Shown here: piece by piece, positions 22,084 to 31,438 of the stretch
How the letters are laid out: each line of letters begins with the position of its first letter
Position numbering within the stretch: position 1 is the first letter of the stretch
Source of the DNA: Bacillus altitudinis 41KF2b
GTDB lineage: Bacteria; Bacillota; Bacilli; Bacillales; Bacillaceae
Reading direction: 5' to 3'
DNA length: 64,000 nucleotides
NCBI RefSeq assembly: GCF_000691145.1
Contig: NZ_ASJC01000011.1
Span: 22,719-86,718, forward strand
Notes under the pieces: model-generated
The model's database searches: none
The model's input: only the letters and a program-made list of their open reading frames with translations
Told to the model about the DNA's origin: nothing
Program-made: the position numbers and the translations under genes

Positions 22084-22907
22084 AATCATCGCCTTCACTA
22101 AAAACCTACATTCGGACGCCGAAACGGTATGTCATTGCCATTCTTTTGGTTCTTCTAGCCGCCGGCAGTCTGCACACTGGATTTCTTAGTGGTCTCACTA
22201 CAGTTGCCACCAGCATTGGGACAGCACTGATTCTTGACACTTTTATTACAAGAGTGATTCGGAAACGTCATAAACACACATTCCCTGATGGAGCTCTGCT
22301 CACAGGGCTGATTATTGGCATTGTTCTCAGTCCAGCCACTTCTTTTGCTGTATCTACTTTCACAGCCGCAGTAGCCATTTTATCTAAGCATGTCATCACT
22401 TATCAAAAGAAACCAATTTTGAATCCAGCCGCATTTGGTTTATGGCTCTCAGTCATTTTATTTTCTTCCAATCAAAGCTGGTGGGGCGGTATGTCTCTTC
22501 TACCTTGGTGGACTATAATCCTAGTGGTGGTCGGCGGTTATTTGGTGACAAGCCGCGTACAAAAGTTCCCGCAAGTTTTCGCCTTTCTAGCCGCATACGG
22601 ACTCATTCACCTCATATTGGGATTCATCGGCCTAACGGATGCTTCATCTGCTTTTATTACGCCCTACTTAAATGCCGTCTTGTTCCTTGCATTCTTTATG
22701 TTGACTGATCCACCTACTTCACCAGCAAAGAATCGTGATCAAATCATCTTTGGTATCCTCTGTGCTGTCGTTTCGTGTGTGGACTTCTATCTATTTAACA
22801 GCTTATCTTACTTACTCACAGGGCTTTTATGTGCCAATGCTTGGAAAGCCTATCGAACGTACCAAACAAATCAAAAGCGACGGGCAAAAAGGACGAAAGT
22901 CGTCTAA
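22041..22907 (+). CDS. RnfD/NqrB-like membrane electron-transfer subunit
   Basis: A 288-residue, about nine-span membrane protein. It shows the RnfD/NqrB-type sequences PDGALLTGLIIGIVLSP, KKPILNPAAFGLWLSV and FFMLTDPPTSPAKN. In Rnf and Nqr this subunit moves electrons through the membrane and carries flavin. The SGAT-type covalent flavin site of RnfD is not seen, so it may bind flavin non-covalently and hand electrons to the exported FMN-binding protein. AAGGAGG within apbE drives its ATG; the reading frames overlap. A terminator follows. Confidence 0.8.
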   Translation: MELQPAPTTDQTFLKSSPSLKTYIRTPKRYVIAILLVLLAAGSLHTGFLSGLTTVATSIGTALILDTFITRVIRKRHKHTFPDGALLTGLIIGIVLSPATSFAVSTFTAAVAILSKHVITYQKKPILNPAAFGLWLSVILFSSNQSWWGGMSLLPWWTIILVVVGGYLVTSRVQKFPQVFAFLAAYGLIHLILGFIGLTDASSAFITPYLNAVLFLAFFMLTDPPTSPAKNRDQIIFGILCAVVSCVDFYLFNSLSYLLTGLLCANAWKAYRTYQTNQKRRAKRTKVV

Positions 22908-22912
22908 ATAAA

Positions 22913-22942
22913 AAAACGGACATCGACTTTTCGACGTCCGTT
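22913..22942. terminator. Bidirectional terminator
   Basis: AAACGGACaTCG and CGAcGTCCGTTT with a 5-nt loop, between convergent genes. Confidence 0.8.
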
Positions 22943-22952
22943 TGGCCATACC

Positions 22953-24701
22953 TTATAAACGATAACGTGCAATATCTTGATTCAATCGCATGCTTAGCTC
23001 ATTGAGCCTTTCTGCTGCCTTCGCCACATTGGAGATGGCGGTGACTTGTTCGTCAGTAGATGCAGTGATTTCTTCAATCGCAGCGGCATTTTCTTGAGAA
23101 ATATGCGCTGCACCATGCATCGCTTTTGTGATGAGGTCGTTTTGTTCTAGTAAGGTATTCAGCTCTTTTGCCATCGCATTCGTTTCAACGATGGTTTGTG
23201 AAATCGATGTAGAGATGGAATTGAATTCTTGTTCTGTTGCATGAACCGCTTCATCAAGCTCGGCAAAACGATCCATTGTTTTGGACATCATGCCAGCTGT
23301 AGCCGTCGTTTCTTCTTTAATGCCTTGAATCATCTGCTGTATTTGAACAGCTGATTGCTTTGTCTGTTCAGCTAAATTCCGCACTTCACTCGCCACAACC
23401 GAGAATCCTTTGCCATGCTCTCCTGCACGAGCTGCTTCAATGCTCGCATTCAGGGCCAGTAAATTCGTTTCGTTTGAAATGCTTTCAATGGTATCTGTGA
23501 TTTGAGAGATATCTTGTACTTTTGTACTTAACTGCTCAATCCCTGATCGAATGCCTTGAGATGCCTGAATGGATTGCTCATTTGATTGTTTTAATTGCTG
23601 GACAATTTGCTGACCCTGCTCGGAAGATTGGTTCGACTGGTCTGAAATTCGTTTGATCTGGTCGCTTTGTTCTTTGACGTTTTCAATGGATTGATTGAAC
23701 TGAGTCATTTGTTGATTGGCTACCTCAAGGTCTGATGCCTGATGAAGGGTCCCAGTTGAGATATCTCCAATCGCTCTGCCAATTTCTTCACTGCTAGCGG
23801 ATGTTTCTTCAGAGATGGCGGATAGATCTGTCGCAGATTCGACGAGCTGGCTGCTCGTTTCCTGCAAACCGCTCACAAGTGTTCTGAGCTCTCCTGACAT
23901 ATGATTAAAGCCTTTTGCCAACTGCCCAATTTCATCCGAGGTTTCTTTTAAGCTGGTGCGTTCAAGATTGCCCGCCGCAATTTCTTTTGAAGCAGCCGTG
24001 ACTTGCTTGAGCAGTCTCACTTTACCTCGGGCTGCCAAATAAAAGACACCCATACTTAAAAGAGCAACACCTGCTGTAATGAGAATAATATAGAGCTTCA
24101 TCTGCTCTAGTTCTTTATAAAATTCATCCTGAAATACGGCGATTCCTATACTCCAATTCCACGGTGTAAACTGGTTCATATAAGCGAGTTTTTGCTTTTC
24201 TTCCCCCGTGGCATCGTCTTTATCCATATAGGTGATATAGTGTGCATCCTCGCCTTTTGCTGTGGCTCCAGCGACCATTTTTTGACGATTTGTCGTGTTA
24301 TCTGGGATGACGCCGATGTCGTTAACCGGATGAACCTGTGATGAATAATCGGCTCCATATGCGACAAGGTAGCCTTTATTTTTATAGATAAAATCTGATT
24401 TTTGAAATTGGTACCCTTTGCCGTTGTCATTTTTAGGCCCGCTCAAGTAAATACGGGCTTGTTCCTGCGCCTGTTCAAGCGTCAGTTCTTTGTTCTCCAC
24501 ACGGTCGTTCAATTGTTCAAGAGTGGCCATCGCTCCATTTACGATGTGTTTTAAATCTGCTTTCCCTGCATCAATTAAGACATTTTTCGCTAAAAAATAC
24601 CCCGTTGTTCCTACAAGTCCGCCTGTTAAAATTGTCATAACGATAATGGCTGACATCAATTGAAAAAAGACACTTCTCGAAGCAAACGCTTTCTTTTTCA
24701 T
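22953..24701 (-). CDS. Methyl-accepting chemotaxis protein with extracellular Cache-like sensor
   Basis: A 582-residue chemoreceptor. TM1 ([19 protein letters not shown], about 18-36), an extracellular single-Cache-like domain ([33 protein letters not shown]), TM2 at about 204-222, HAMP ([14 protein letters not shown] region), and a long coiled-coil signalling domain whose tip reads [20 protein letters not shown]. It should couple to CheA/CheW. The ligand is unknown; [12 protein letters not shown] in the sensor resembles organic-acid or cation-type sCache sensors. It is a single gene next to the mtl operon but reads out through its own terminator. Confidence 0.9.
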   Translation of the reverse strand: MKKKAFASRSVFFQLMSAIIVMTILTGGLVGTTGYFLAKNVLIDAGKADLKHIVNGAMATLEQLNDRVENKELTLEQAQEQARIYLSGPKNDNGKGYQFQKSDFIYKNKGYLVAYGADYSSQVHPVNDIGVIPDNTTNRQKMVAGATAKGEDAHYITYMDKDDATGEEKQKLAYMNQFTPWNWSIGIAVFQDEFYKELEQMKLYIILITAGVALLSMGVFYLAARGKVRLLKQVTAASKEIAAGNLERTSLKETSDEIGQLAKGFNHMSGELRTLVSGLQETSSQLVESATDLSAISEETSASSEEIGRAIGDISTGTLHQASDLEVANQQMTQFNQSIENVKEQSDQIKRISDQSNQSSEQGQQIVQQLKQSNEQSIQASQGIRSGIEQLSTKVQDISQITDTIESISNETNLLALNASIEAARAGEHGKGFSVVASEVRNLAEQTKQSAVQIQQMIQGIKEETTATAGMMSKTMDRFAELDEAVHATEQEFNSISTSISQTIVETNAMAKELNTLLEQNDLITKAMHGAAHISQENAAAIEEITASTDEQVTAISNVAKAAERLNELSMRLNQDIARYRL

Positions 24702-24763
24702 GTTCTAATTCCCCCTTACTACATATATCGTCATGCAGGGGAAAGTATTAAAAAAGTCATAGA

Positions 24764-24797
24764 AAAATCCCTTTCACGTTAGAAAGGGATTTTTTGA
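24764..24797 (-). terminator. Terminator of the mtl operon
   Basis: AATCCCTTTC-ACGTTA-GAAAGGGATT followed by a T run; it directly follows mtlD. Confidence 0.85.
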
Positions 24798-25919
24798 TTA
24801 TCGCTCGGTTTCTTTGAGGATGTCTTGATAGAGATCGTCTTCAGGTTTGAGTCCACATACCTCTTGAAGCACACCTTCAATGCCTTTTTCTTTCCTTAAT
24901 GCCTGCAAGCGAACCGCTTCTTCGTCTTCTGCAAAGTCGTAAGCCAAAGCGGCAGCGATCCCTTTGATTAAGTACACTGGCTGCTTGATCTTTTTCGCTG
25001 GACCGATTAAACGGTCATCTGCTCCCAGCTTTCTAAGAGGAGAGCGTGCGACACGAGTCACTTCATCGGAAATAAAAGCATTTTCAAATCGCTTGATGAT
25101 TTTTTGAATATACGCATCATGTTCTTCTTTTCGGAAGCCATACGCGTCAATTAAATAACTGCCCGTTTCATGAAGGGCACCTTCGACAACCTGACGAATG
25201 TCTGGTGTATCAACAGCTTCTTTAATGGTTTTTACGCCTTGCTGATACCCGACATAAGCCGCTAGTGCATGTCCTGTATTGACGGTGAAGAGCTTCCGTT
25301 CAATATACGGCGTCAAATCTTGGACAAAGGTCGCTCCGTCAATTTGAGGAACATCTCCAATAAAGCCCGTCTCATCAATGACCCACTCGAAAAATGGTTC
25401 AACCGACACTTTGAGAATGTCCTCATGGTGCTGAATCGGAACAATGCGATCAACCGCAGCGTTCGGAAAGCCAACGGTTTGTGATATCGCTGCTTGCTCA
25501 TCTGCTGTTAAATGAGAGAACACCGCTTCTTTTAAATGAGCACTTCCCCCAATCATATTTTCACATGCCACGATGTTGATGATATGGTCCGGCTTTTTTT
25601 GTTTTAATCCTTCAGCAATCGATGAGGCAATGATCTTCAATACGGCTGGTCCAACAGCTGTTGTAATCAAATTGGCTGTGGCAACGGCCTCTGTTAATGC
25701 CGCTGGGTTTTGCGAAGAATTGATCGCTGATACTGGCCCGACTACTTCTTGCTTCTGCCCTGGTGCTGCGAGTTCAACCGTGTATTCTCCTCTTTCATTC
25801 AGCTCATTGATGACCGCTTCATTCACATCGGTAAAGACAAGCTCAAAGCCTGATGTCTTTAACAAAGATCCGATAAACCCTCTGCCAATATTCCCTGCTC
25901 CAAAATGAAGTGCCTTCAT
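24798..25919 (-). CDS. mtlD: Mannitol-1-phosphate 5-dehydrogenase
   Basis: A 373-residue enzyme that oxidises mannitol 1-phosphate to fructose 6-phosphate with NAD+. The N-terminal dinucleotide fold starts MKALHFGAGNIGRGFIGSLL, with the G-x-G-x-x-G type loop. TTAVGPAVLK, NIVACENMIGGS and the catalytic-region RKLFTVNTGHALAAYVGYQ are family hallmarks. Length and motifs match MtlD fully. Its start lies 1 bp past mtlF, so mtlF and mtlD are tightly coupled; the order mtlA-mtlF-mtlD is as in B. subtilis. Confidence 0.95.
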   Translation of the reverse strand: MKALHFGAGNIGRGFIGSLLKTSGFELVFTDVNEAVINELNERGEYTVELAAPGQKQEVVGPVSAINSSQNPAALTEAVATANLITTAVGPAVLKIIASSIAEGLKQKKPDHIINIVACENMIGGSAHLKEAVFSHLTADEQAAISQTVGFPNAAVDRIVPIQHHEDILKVSVEPFFEWVIDETGFIGDVPQIDGATFVQDLTPYIERKLFTVNTGHALAAYVGYQQGVKTIKEAVDTPDIRQVVEGALHETGSYLIDAYGFRKEEHDAYIQKIIKRFENAFISDEVTRVARSPLRKLGADDRLIGPAKKIKQPVYLIKGIAAALAYDFAEDEEAVRLQALRKEKGIEGVLQEVCGLKPEDDLYQDILKETER

Positions 25920-25920
25920 G

Positions 25921-26355
25921 TTAGTTCACCTCGTTAAAGATGGCGATCAGTTCATCCTGATCCTTTGCATGAATGATCCGTTCTACATTTTCTTCTTCTG
26001 AACAGACAATCGCAATTTGAGACAGAATATCAAGATGCTCGTTGTTTTTCCCAGCAATCCCAAAGACGACTTTCGCCACATTTCCTTCACCATATTCAAC
26101 ACCATCTGGAATTTGGATAATCGAAATCCCTGAATGAAGGACAGCCGCTTTCGCATCCTCTGTTCCATGAGGGATTGCAATGCCGTTCCCCATAAATGTA
26201 GAAGAAATCTCTTCTCTTTCAAACATTTTGTCGACATAATCACTTGTGACATAGCCGTTTGCTACGAGGACTTCGCCTGCTTTTTTGATGGCTTCTTCTT
26301 TAGAACCTGCTTGTTCGTTTAGAAAAATATTGTCTTTAGAAAGTACTTGTTTCAT
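25921..26355 (-). CDS. mtlF: Mannitol PTS enzyme IIA
   Basis: A 144-residue PTS EIIA of the mannitol/fructose type. GNGIAIPHGTEDAK places the phospho-accepting His at residue 63. It passes phosphate from HPr to the EIIB domain of MtlA and, in B. subtilis, also to the MtlR EIIA-like site. A hairpin lies between mtlA and mtlF, perhaps tuning the message ratio. Confidence 0.95.
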   Translation of the reverse strand: MKQVLSKDNIFLNEQAGSKEEAIKKAGEVLVANGYVTSDYVDKMFEREEISSTFMGNGIAIPHGTEDAKAAVLHSGISIIQIPDGVEYGEGNVAKVVFGIAGKNNEHLDILSQIAIVCSEEENVERIIHAKDQDELIAIFNEVN

Positions 26356-26402
26356 ACATGATCACACACCTTTTTTAGAATAAAAATCAGGAAAACAACC
26401 AA

Positions 26403-26442
26403 AACGGGGAGTTCAATTAGGAAAAATTGGACTCAACCCGTT
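26403..26442 (-). promoter_or_regulatory. Intercistronic hairpin mtlA-mtlF
   Basis: AAACGGG...CCCGTTT with inner GT/AC and AATT/AATT pairing and a short T run after it. It looks like a leaky terminator or an RNA-processing stem that would lower mtlFD relative to mtlA. Confidence 0.5.
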
Positions 26443-26450
26443 TCGTCATG

Positions 26451-27893
26451 TTATTTTTTCAATTTCTCAATCAGCTCATCATATTTCGGGCTGTTTAAGA
26501 AATTATCCACTGAGATATGCACAGCGCCTGGCAGCTTTGCCTTTGCTCTGTCTGTTAAATCTTTATGAGTAAAGACCACATCCGCATCGTCTGGGATGTT
26601 GCTGATAGAAGTGTTTGTCACATCGATATCAAGCTCTGCCTTTTTCACTTTGTTTTTCAGAATGGACGCACCCATTGCACTTGAACCCATCCCTGCATCG
26701 CAGGCAAAGATGATTTTGTTCACGTCATCTGGATTGACATCACTTGGAGATGCTGCTTGCTCGTTTGCTTGAGCGTTTTCATTTTGTGCCGTAAGAGCAG
26801 CGGCGGCTGCACTTTTCTTGCCTTTCATGTCCTGCATCTTTTCTGTTGCTGCAGTTAAATCTTCGTCAACTTCTTTAGATGCTTTCAAAATGACCGATGC
26901 GACAAGGAACGATACGATAGCTGCTACGACAACCCCTGCTAAAACGGCAAGGTGACCGCCTTTTGGAGACATCAGCATAAGCGCAATAATACTTCCTGGT
27001 GACGGCACAGCTTTTAATCCTGCATTTAATAATGTGAACGTCAGGACACCACTTGCTCCCCCTGCAATGACAGCCAAAATAAGTTTTGGTTTCATTAAGA
27101 TGTACGGGAAGTAAATTTCATGGATTCCTCCTAAGAACTGAATCACAATGGCACCTGGTGCAGACTGTTTCGCATTTCCTCTTCCAAAGAACATATACGC
27201 AAGAAGAACACCTAAACCTGGCCCTGGGTTTGTTTCAAGCAAGAACAGAACAGATTGCCCTGTCTTCGCTGCTTGCTCGACCCCTAACGGACCTAAAATA
27301 CCTTGGTTAATCGCGTTGTTTAAGAATAATACTTTTGCAGGTTCAATGAAGATACTTGCCAGCGGTAGTAAATGAGCATTGACAATGATATCTACACCTG
27401 CCGCAAGGGCTTTATTCAGACCTAGTACCACTGGGCCGATGGCATAGAATGCAATGGCAACGAGAATGGCACCGAGGATACCTGCCGTAAAGTTATTCAC
27501 AAGCATTTCAAAGCCAGATTTGATTCGGTCTTTGAACAGCTGGTCAATTTTCTTTATGAGATAACCGCCAAGCGGTCCCATGATCATGGCACCTAAAAAC
27601 ATTGGAATGTCTGAGCCAACAATGACGCCAATCGTAGCCGTAGCACCGAGCACTCCGCCTCGATGGTCATAGACGAGTTTACCGCCTGTGTAACCAATTA
27701 AGAGCGGTAGTAAGTAGTTAATCATCGGTCCAACGAGTGTAGCTAATTGTTCATTCGGAAGATAACCACTTGGAATGAACAAAGCTGTAATGAGTCCCCA
27801 TGCAATAAATGCACCAATATTCGGCATAATCATGCCGCTTAAATAGCTTCCAAAGCGCTGTACTTTCACGCGGAATCCGCTTTTTTCCTGCAT
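26451..27893 (-). CDS. mtlA: Mannitol PTS enzyme IICB
   Basis: A 480-residue permease. The EIIC membrane domain (about 1-345, many spans) contains [19 protein letters not shown], the family's sugar-site motif with the essential Glu. An Ala-rich linker follows, then EIIB (about 385-480) starting with [20 protein letters not shown], whose Cys accepts phosphate from MtlF. The protein imports and phosphorylates mannitol. The first gene of the operon, it has a long upstream control region. No EIIA domain is fused, consistent with separate mtlF. Confidence 0.95.
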   Translation of the reverse strand: MQEKSGFRVKVQRFGSYLSGMIMPNIGAFIAWGLITALFIPSGYLPNEQLATLVGPMINYLLPLLIGYTGGKLVYDHRGGVLGATATIGVIVGSDIPMFLGAMIMGPLGGYLIKKIDQLFKDRIKSGFEMLVNNFTAGILGAILVAIAFYAIGPVVLGLNKALAAGVDIIVNAHLLPLASIFIEPAKVLFLNNAINQGILGPLGVEQAAKTGQSVLFLLETNPGPGLGVLLAYMFFGRGNAKQSAPGAIVIQFLGGIHEIYFPYILMKPKLILAVIAGGASGVLTFTLLNAGLKAVPSPGSIIALMLMSPKGGHLAVLAGVVVAAIVSFLVASVILKASKEVDEDLTAATEKMQDMKGKKSAAAAALTAQNENAQANEQAASPSDVNPDDVNKIIFACDAGMGSSAMGASILKNKVKKAELDIDVTNTSISNIPDDADVVFTHKDLTDRAKAKLPGAVHISVDNFLNSPKYDELIEKLKK

Positions 27894-27981
27894 CTGTGTA
27901 AACCCCTTTCTTCTCTCCCTTTATTTCGGGCTTTATAGGTCAAAAGATATAATAACGAGAGTCAGTGAAGCCCTTATACCT

Positions 27982-28049
27982 ATCGTAAAACGCTTTCACT
28001 TTCCCTTCAATTGAAACTAAATGTCACTTTGTCACTTAGTGTGTGACAA
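27982..28049 (-). promoter_or_regulatory. mtlA promoter with MtlR operator and cre
   Basis: On the minus strand: TTGTCAC-7 nt-GTGACAA (28049-28029), resembling the MtlR target TTGNCACA-N4-TGTGNCAA; -35 TTGAAG (28010-28005); 17-bp spacer; -10 TACGAT (27987-27982). A cre, TGAAAGCGTTTTAC, fills the region from the spacer into the -10. So activator upstream and CcpA block within the core promoter are both readable. The stretch 28050-28290 beyond holds no gene and no other clear signal. Confidence 0.8.
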
Positions 28050-28301
28050 AATTGAAAAATGATGTGACATCTCTCGGCATACCATAGATGATAGCGGGGT
28101 AAAAGTTGAATCTACTGTTGTTTTGGCGCAAAATTCATTGGAATTTCACAACTTTCAAATCGTCACTTCTTGTTTCCTCTTCTTAAATCGAATAGGCTTA
28201 TATTGATCAAACCTATTCAAACAAGAAATGTCTGCGCAGACATGACACAGAAAAAGTGAACCATCTTGCTATTTGTTTCGTTTACCTTTTAGAGTGGGCG
28301 G

Positions 28302-28352
28302 TACAATAGAAAGAGCGGTTTTTTCTGTGACTCACAGTTTACTGCCGCTTTC
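28302..28352 (+). promoter_or_regulatory. ycnJ promoter/leader with palindrome
   Basis: A -10 TACAAT (28302-28307) has only a weak -35. Just downstream CTGTGA-C-TCACAG (28325-28337) is a perfect palindrome, nested in a longer stem GAAAGAGCGG/CCGCTTTC (28309-28352, one bulge). It could be a repressor operator at about +11 to +24 or an attenuator hairpin. B. subtilis controls these genes with the copper-responsive YcnK, whose gene is not beside them here. Confidence 0.5.
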
Positions 28353-28400
28353 TTTCTGATACATGAGACATTTTCATAGGTAGAAAGGCGGTTATTCACA

Positions 28401-30035
28401 GTGTTGAAATATAGTAAGTGGCTTCTGCTGCTTCTCTTCATGTTCTCATTTTTCATTTCAAAAGAAGCATTTGCTCATGCATATGTGGTGAGCTCAAATC
28501 CAGTAGCAAATGAAGAGCTGGATCAGCAGCCTCCTGCAGTCTCGATCACCTTTAGTGAAGGAATCGAAAGCGGATTTCATGCCATTAAGGTGTTCAATGC
28601 AAAAGGGGATCGTGTGGATCAAGGAGATACGGTCATCAAAGAGCAAAAGATCATGGAAGCAGCTTTAAAAAAGAATTTACCAAAAGGCATTTACACCATT
28701 CAGTGGAATGCGGTATCAGCCGATGGGCACTCTGTGTCTGGCATGATTCCGTTTAGTATCGGAAAAGCGGATGGAGGATTTGATCAATTAGATCAAGGAC
28801 AATCAAGTGAATCCATTGATATGGCTTCAACCATTGACAAAGCCTTTCTGTATACGTCATTTAGCTTATTTCTTGGAACCATTTTATTTGGGCTTCTATG
28901 GTTTAAAGCGCCCATAACCGACGTTTTAGCCCGGCGAATGAAGCGACTTTTGACTGTTTCACTGATCATGATGGGCGGAGCACTCTTGTTCCAGCTGCCG
29001 ATTCAAACAAAATCAGCAGCAGACGTGTCCTTTTTAGGGGCATTTCAACCATCGCTTTTACAAGAAACCATTGCGTCGACTTCGGGCGGGAGTCTGTGGA
29101 TGATGCTAATGGCGTCATTTGTTCTACTGACGATCTGGACAATTGTGGCGATGAAAAAAGGAAACTTCACTTCCTTCCGGGTATGGCTGTTTCCACTGCT
29201 CATTTTCATCGTGCTTCTTTGGCTGAAAGCACAAATCGGTCATCCAGCCGCTACAGATAATAAAATACTGACAACGTCACTCGATTTCATTCATCTCGTT
29301 TCTGCATCTATTTGGGTCGGCGGCTTAACAGCCATTGTCCTTCTTTTGATGAAGAAACTGCCGAATGAAGATCAGCCGCTCATACGCAGCACCCTGACAG
29401 CTTTTCATCCGTGGGCACTGCTCTCAGTTGGACTGATTGTGTTTTCTGGGTTTGTGAATGCGATTTTTATCCTGCAATCATTTGATGCCCTTTTCCAATC
29501 AGCCTATGGACGCACCTTCTTAATCAAACTTGGTTTATTTATCATCATGGGTCTACTTGGGCTCGTCCATTATTTGATGCTGAGATGGGAAAAGAAGCAG
29601 AAACGAAACGTATCTTTACGAGCAGAGTGGATCATTGGGATCGCTATTTTACTATTAACAGCCGTATTCACCAATATCCCAAGCCCTCCGCCGCCTGCAC
29701 CAGAACCATTCTTTGGAGCCAATCAGGTGGAGCATCGTGACCTTGTGTCTTTGAGCATTACCCCGAATGCTCCAGGTAAAAACACGTTCGAGGTGGCATT
29801 TACGAAGAAGGATGGACAAACGATCACAGACATTCAATCAGTGACAGCTAAGATCCACAAAGTCTCCTTGTTCGGTGATGAAACACCAAACGAATTTCAG
29901 CTGAAACGATTAAAGAATGGACACTTCTCGGCTGAAAACCTCTTACTAAATGAAAAAGGCACTTGGAAAATTGAGATTCATGCATTAACTGGTTCTTTTG
30001 ACAACATCGATACGACATTCATTAGAAGAAACTAA
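28401..30035 (+). CDS. ycnJ: CopC-CopD copper import protein YcnJ
   Basis: A 544-residue fusion. A signal peptide (LLLLFMFSFFISKEAFAHA) exposes His at the mature N-terminus, as CopC needs for copper. A CopC beta-barrel (about 27-122) includes AVSADGHSVSGMIPFSIG. An eight-span CopD domain (about 150-430) and a YtkA-like C-terminal extracellular domain follow. In B. subtilis YcnJ helps acquire copper when it is scarce. A GTG start at 28401 with AAAGGCGG upstream is the best choice. ycnI follows 16 bp later; the repressor gene ycnK is missing from this place. Confidence 0.88.
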   Translation: MLKYSKWLLLLLFMFSFFISKEAFAHAYVVSSNPVANEELDQQPPAVSITFSEGIESGFHAIKVFNAKGDRVDQGDTVIKEQKIMEAALKKNLPKGIYTIQWNAVSADGHSVSGMIPFSIGKADGGFDQLDQGQSSESIDMASTIDKAFLYTSFSLFLGTILFGLLWFKAPITDVLARRMKRLLTVSLIMMGGALLFQLPIQTKSAADVSFLGAFQPSLLQETIASTSGGSLWMMLMASFVLLTIWTIVAMKKGNFTSFRVWLFPLLIFIVLLWLKAQIGHPAATDNKILTTSLDFIHLVSASIWVGGLTAIVLLLMKKLPNEDQPLIRSTLTAFHPWALLSVGLIVFSGFVNAIFILQSFDALFQSAYGRTFLIKLGLFIIMGLLGLVHYLMLRWEKKQKRNVSLRAEWIIGIAILLLTAVFTNIPSPPPPAPEPFFGANQVEHRDLVSLSITPNAPGKNTFEVAFTKKDGQTITDIQSVTAKIHKVSLFGDETPNEFQLKRLKNGHFSAENLLLNEKGTWKIEIHALTGSFDNIDTTFIRRN

Positions 30036-30051
30036 AAGGAGTTCATATCAT

Positions 30052-30666
30052 ATGAAAAAATACTTTAAAGCTTTATTACCAATGCTTCTCGCTTCATTTT
30101 TACTGGCGATTCCTGTGAGTGCACACGTGACAGTCAAACCTGATACATCTGCAACGAATGCTTGGGAAACCTATACGTTAAAAGTACCTTCTGAAAGCGA
30201 CAGTCCGACAACAAAGGTTGTCATCACGATGCCTAAAGGCGTAGAATTCCAGCAATACGAGCCAGTGCCTGGCTGGAAAACAACAACTGAAGAGAAAAAC
30301 GGAAAAGTCACAAGAGTCACTTGGGAAGCAACTGGCGATGGTGTCCTTGCTGGCCAGTTCCAGCAATTCGTGTTTGTCGCAAAAAACCCTGAAAAAGCCG
30401 GCGAAGCGGCATGGGATGCCTATCAATATTACAAGGATGGAACAGTAGTTGAATGGACTGGCGACAAGGACGCTGATAAGCCTCATTCGATCACAAACAT
30501 TGTTGCGTCTAATACCGTAACGGATTCACATGGTCAAGAAAAACCAAAAGAAGAAAAGGCATCTGAAACAGCCTCTTCTTCTTCTTCACCACTTGTTCTT
30601 GGTCTGTCCATTGCAGCCTTAGTTGTGGCATTAATTGCACTTGGACTTGCTTTTAGAAAGAAATAA
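30052..30666 (+). CDS. ycnI: DUF1775 copper-binding membrane-anchored protein YcnI
   Basis: ATG 30052 follows AAAGGAG. A signal peptide (KKYFKALLPMLLASFLLAIP, cleavage at VSAHV) yields a mature N-terminal His, the Cu(II) ligand in the YcnI/DUF1775 family together with Trp residues (WTGDKDADKPH). A beta-sandwich (about 25-150), a charged linker and a C-terminal span (VLGLSIAALVVALIALGLAF) ending FRKK anchor it outside the cell. It probably works as a copper chaperone or sink with YcnJ. Confidence 0.88.
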   Translation: MKKYFKALLPMLLASFLLAIPVSAHVTVKPDTSATNAWETYTLKVPSESDSPTTKVVITMPKGVEFQQYEPVPGWKTTTEEKNGKVTRVTWEATGDGVLAGQFQQFVFVAKNPEKAGEAAWDAYQYYKDGTVVEWTGDKDADKPHSITNIVASNTVTDSHGQEKPKEEKASETASSSSSPLVLGLSIAALVVALIALGLAFRKK

Positions 30667-30671
30667 GCCTT

Positions 30672-30706
30672 ACATGAGCGATCGTTTTTTCAAGCGGTCG
30701 CTTTTT
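30672..30706 (+). terminator. Terminator of ycnJI
   Basis: AGCGATCG and CGGTCGCT with one wobble pair, followed by TTTTTATTTT. Confidence 0.8.
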
Positions 30707-30796
30707 ATTTTCCCAACCTATCATTTCCAATATAGGATTGAATAGGATACTCGTGCATGCCATAATGAGACACATGACCACCTAGGAGGCTATGAG

Positions 30797-31393
30797 ATGA
30801 ACCATCTAATCATATTTGCTCATCCCCAGCAAAGCTTAAATCAAACCCTATTAGATCTTGTTGTAAGCACTCTTTTGAACAATGGTCATGATGTGACGGT
30901 TCGTGATGTGTATAGCATTGGCTTTCCGCCAGAGCTGACAACAGCAGAAAAGGTTGCCATGAGAAACGGACATGTGCCGGTACCGGTTCAAAGAGAGCAG
31001 AAGCTGATTCAACAAGCTGATGTCCTCACGTTTATCTTTCCAATATGGTGGACAGGCTTGCCGGCGATGCTAAAGGGTTATGTGGAGCGCGTTTTTTCAG
31101 AGGGGTTTGCGTATGAGATCAATGAAAACGGAGTGGTGAAAAATCTGCTTCGAGACAAAAAAGGGGTCATTATTAATACGCATGATGCACCGAGGACCTT
31201 TCTTGATTCAAATATGATCATCACCCCCAGCCATCACATGACGACAGATACAGCCGCCTTCGATCTGATCGGCGTTCAGCCAGTCGAACGGCTCTTATTC
31301 AGCAGCATGGAACAAGCATCTGCAGACGACATCCACGAGATTCTCAAAGAAACAAAAGAAACGGTGGATCAACTTTTCCCACCGGCTGTTTAA
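30797..31393 (+). CDS. Flavodoxin-fold NAD(P)H:quinone oxidoreductase
   Basis: A 198-residue Flavodoxin_2-family protein. FAHPQQSLNQTLLDLV is the FMN-phosphate-binding start, and ADVLTFIFPIWWTGLPAMLK and GYVERVFSEGFAYE are the typical isoalloxazine and dimer motifs. These enzymes reduce quinones or similar electrophiles by two electrons. It resembles the YwrO/YcnD neighbourhood's function but not the YcnD (nitroreductase) fold. ATG is preceded by TAGGAGG. Single gene with terminator. Confidence 0.8.
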   Translation: MNHLIIFAHPQQSLNQTLLDLVVSTLLNNGHDVTVRDVYSIGFPPELTTAEKVAMRNGHVPVPVQREQKLIQQADVLTFIFPIWWTGLPAMLKGYVERVFSEGFAYEINENGVVKNLLRDKKGVIINTHDAPRTFLDSNMIITPSHHMTTDTAAFDLIGVQPVERLLFSSMEQASADDIHEILKETKETVDQLFPPAV

Positions 31394-31396
31394 CAT

Positions 31397-31434
31397 AAAA
31401 AAGACTGTCGAGGCTTCTCGGACAGTCTTTTTCA
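31397..31434. terminator. Bidirectional terminator
   Basis: AAAAAGACTGTC and GGACAGTCTTTTT with an inner GAG/CTC pair, between convergent genes. Confidence 0.85.
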
Positions 31435-31438
31435 CATG

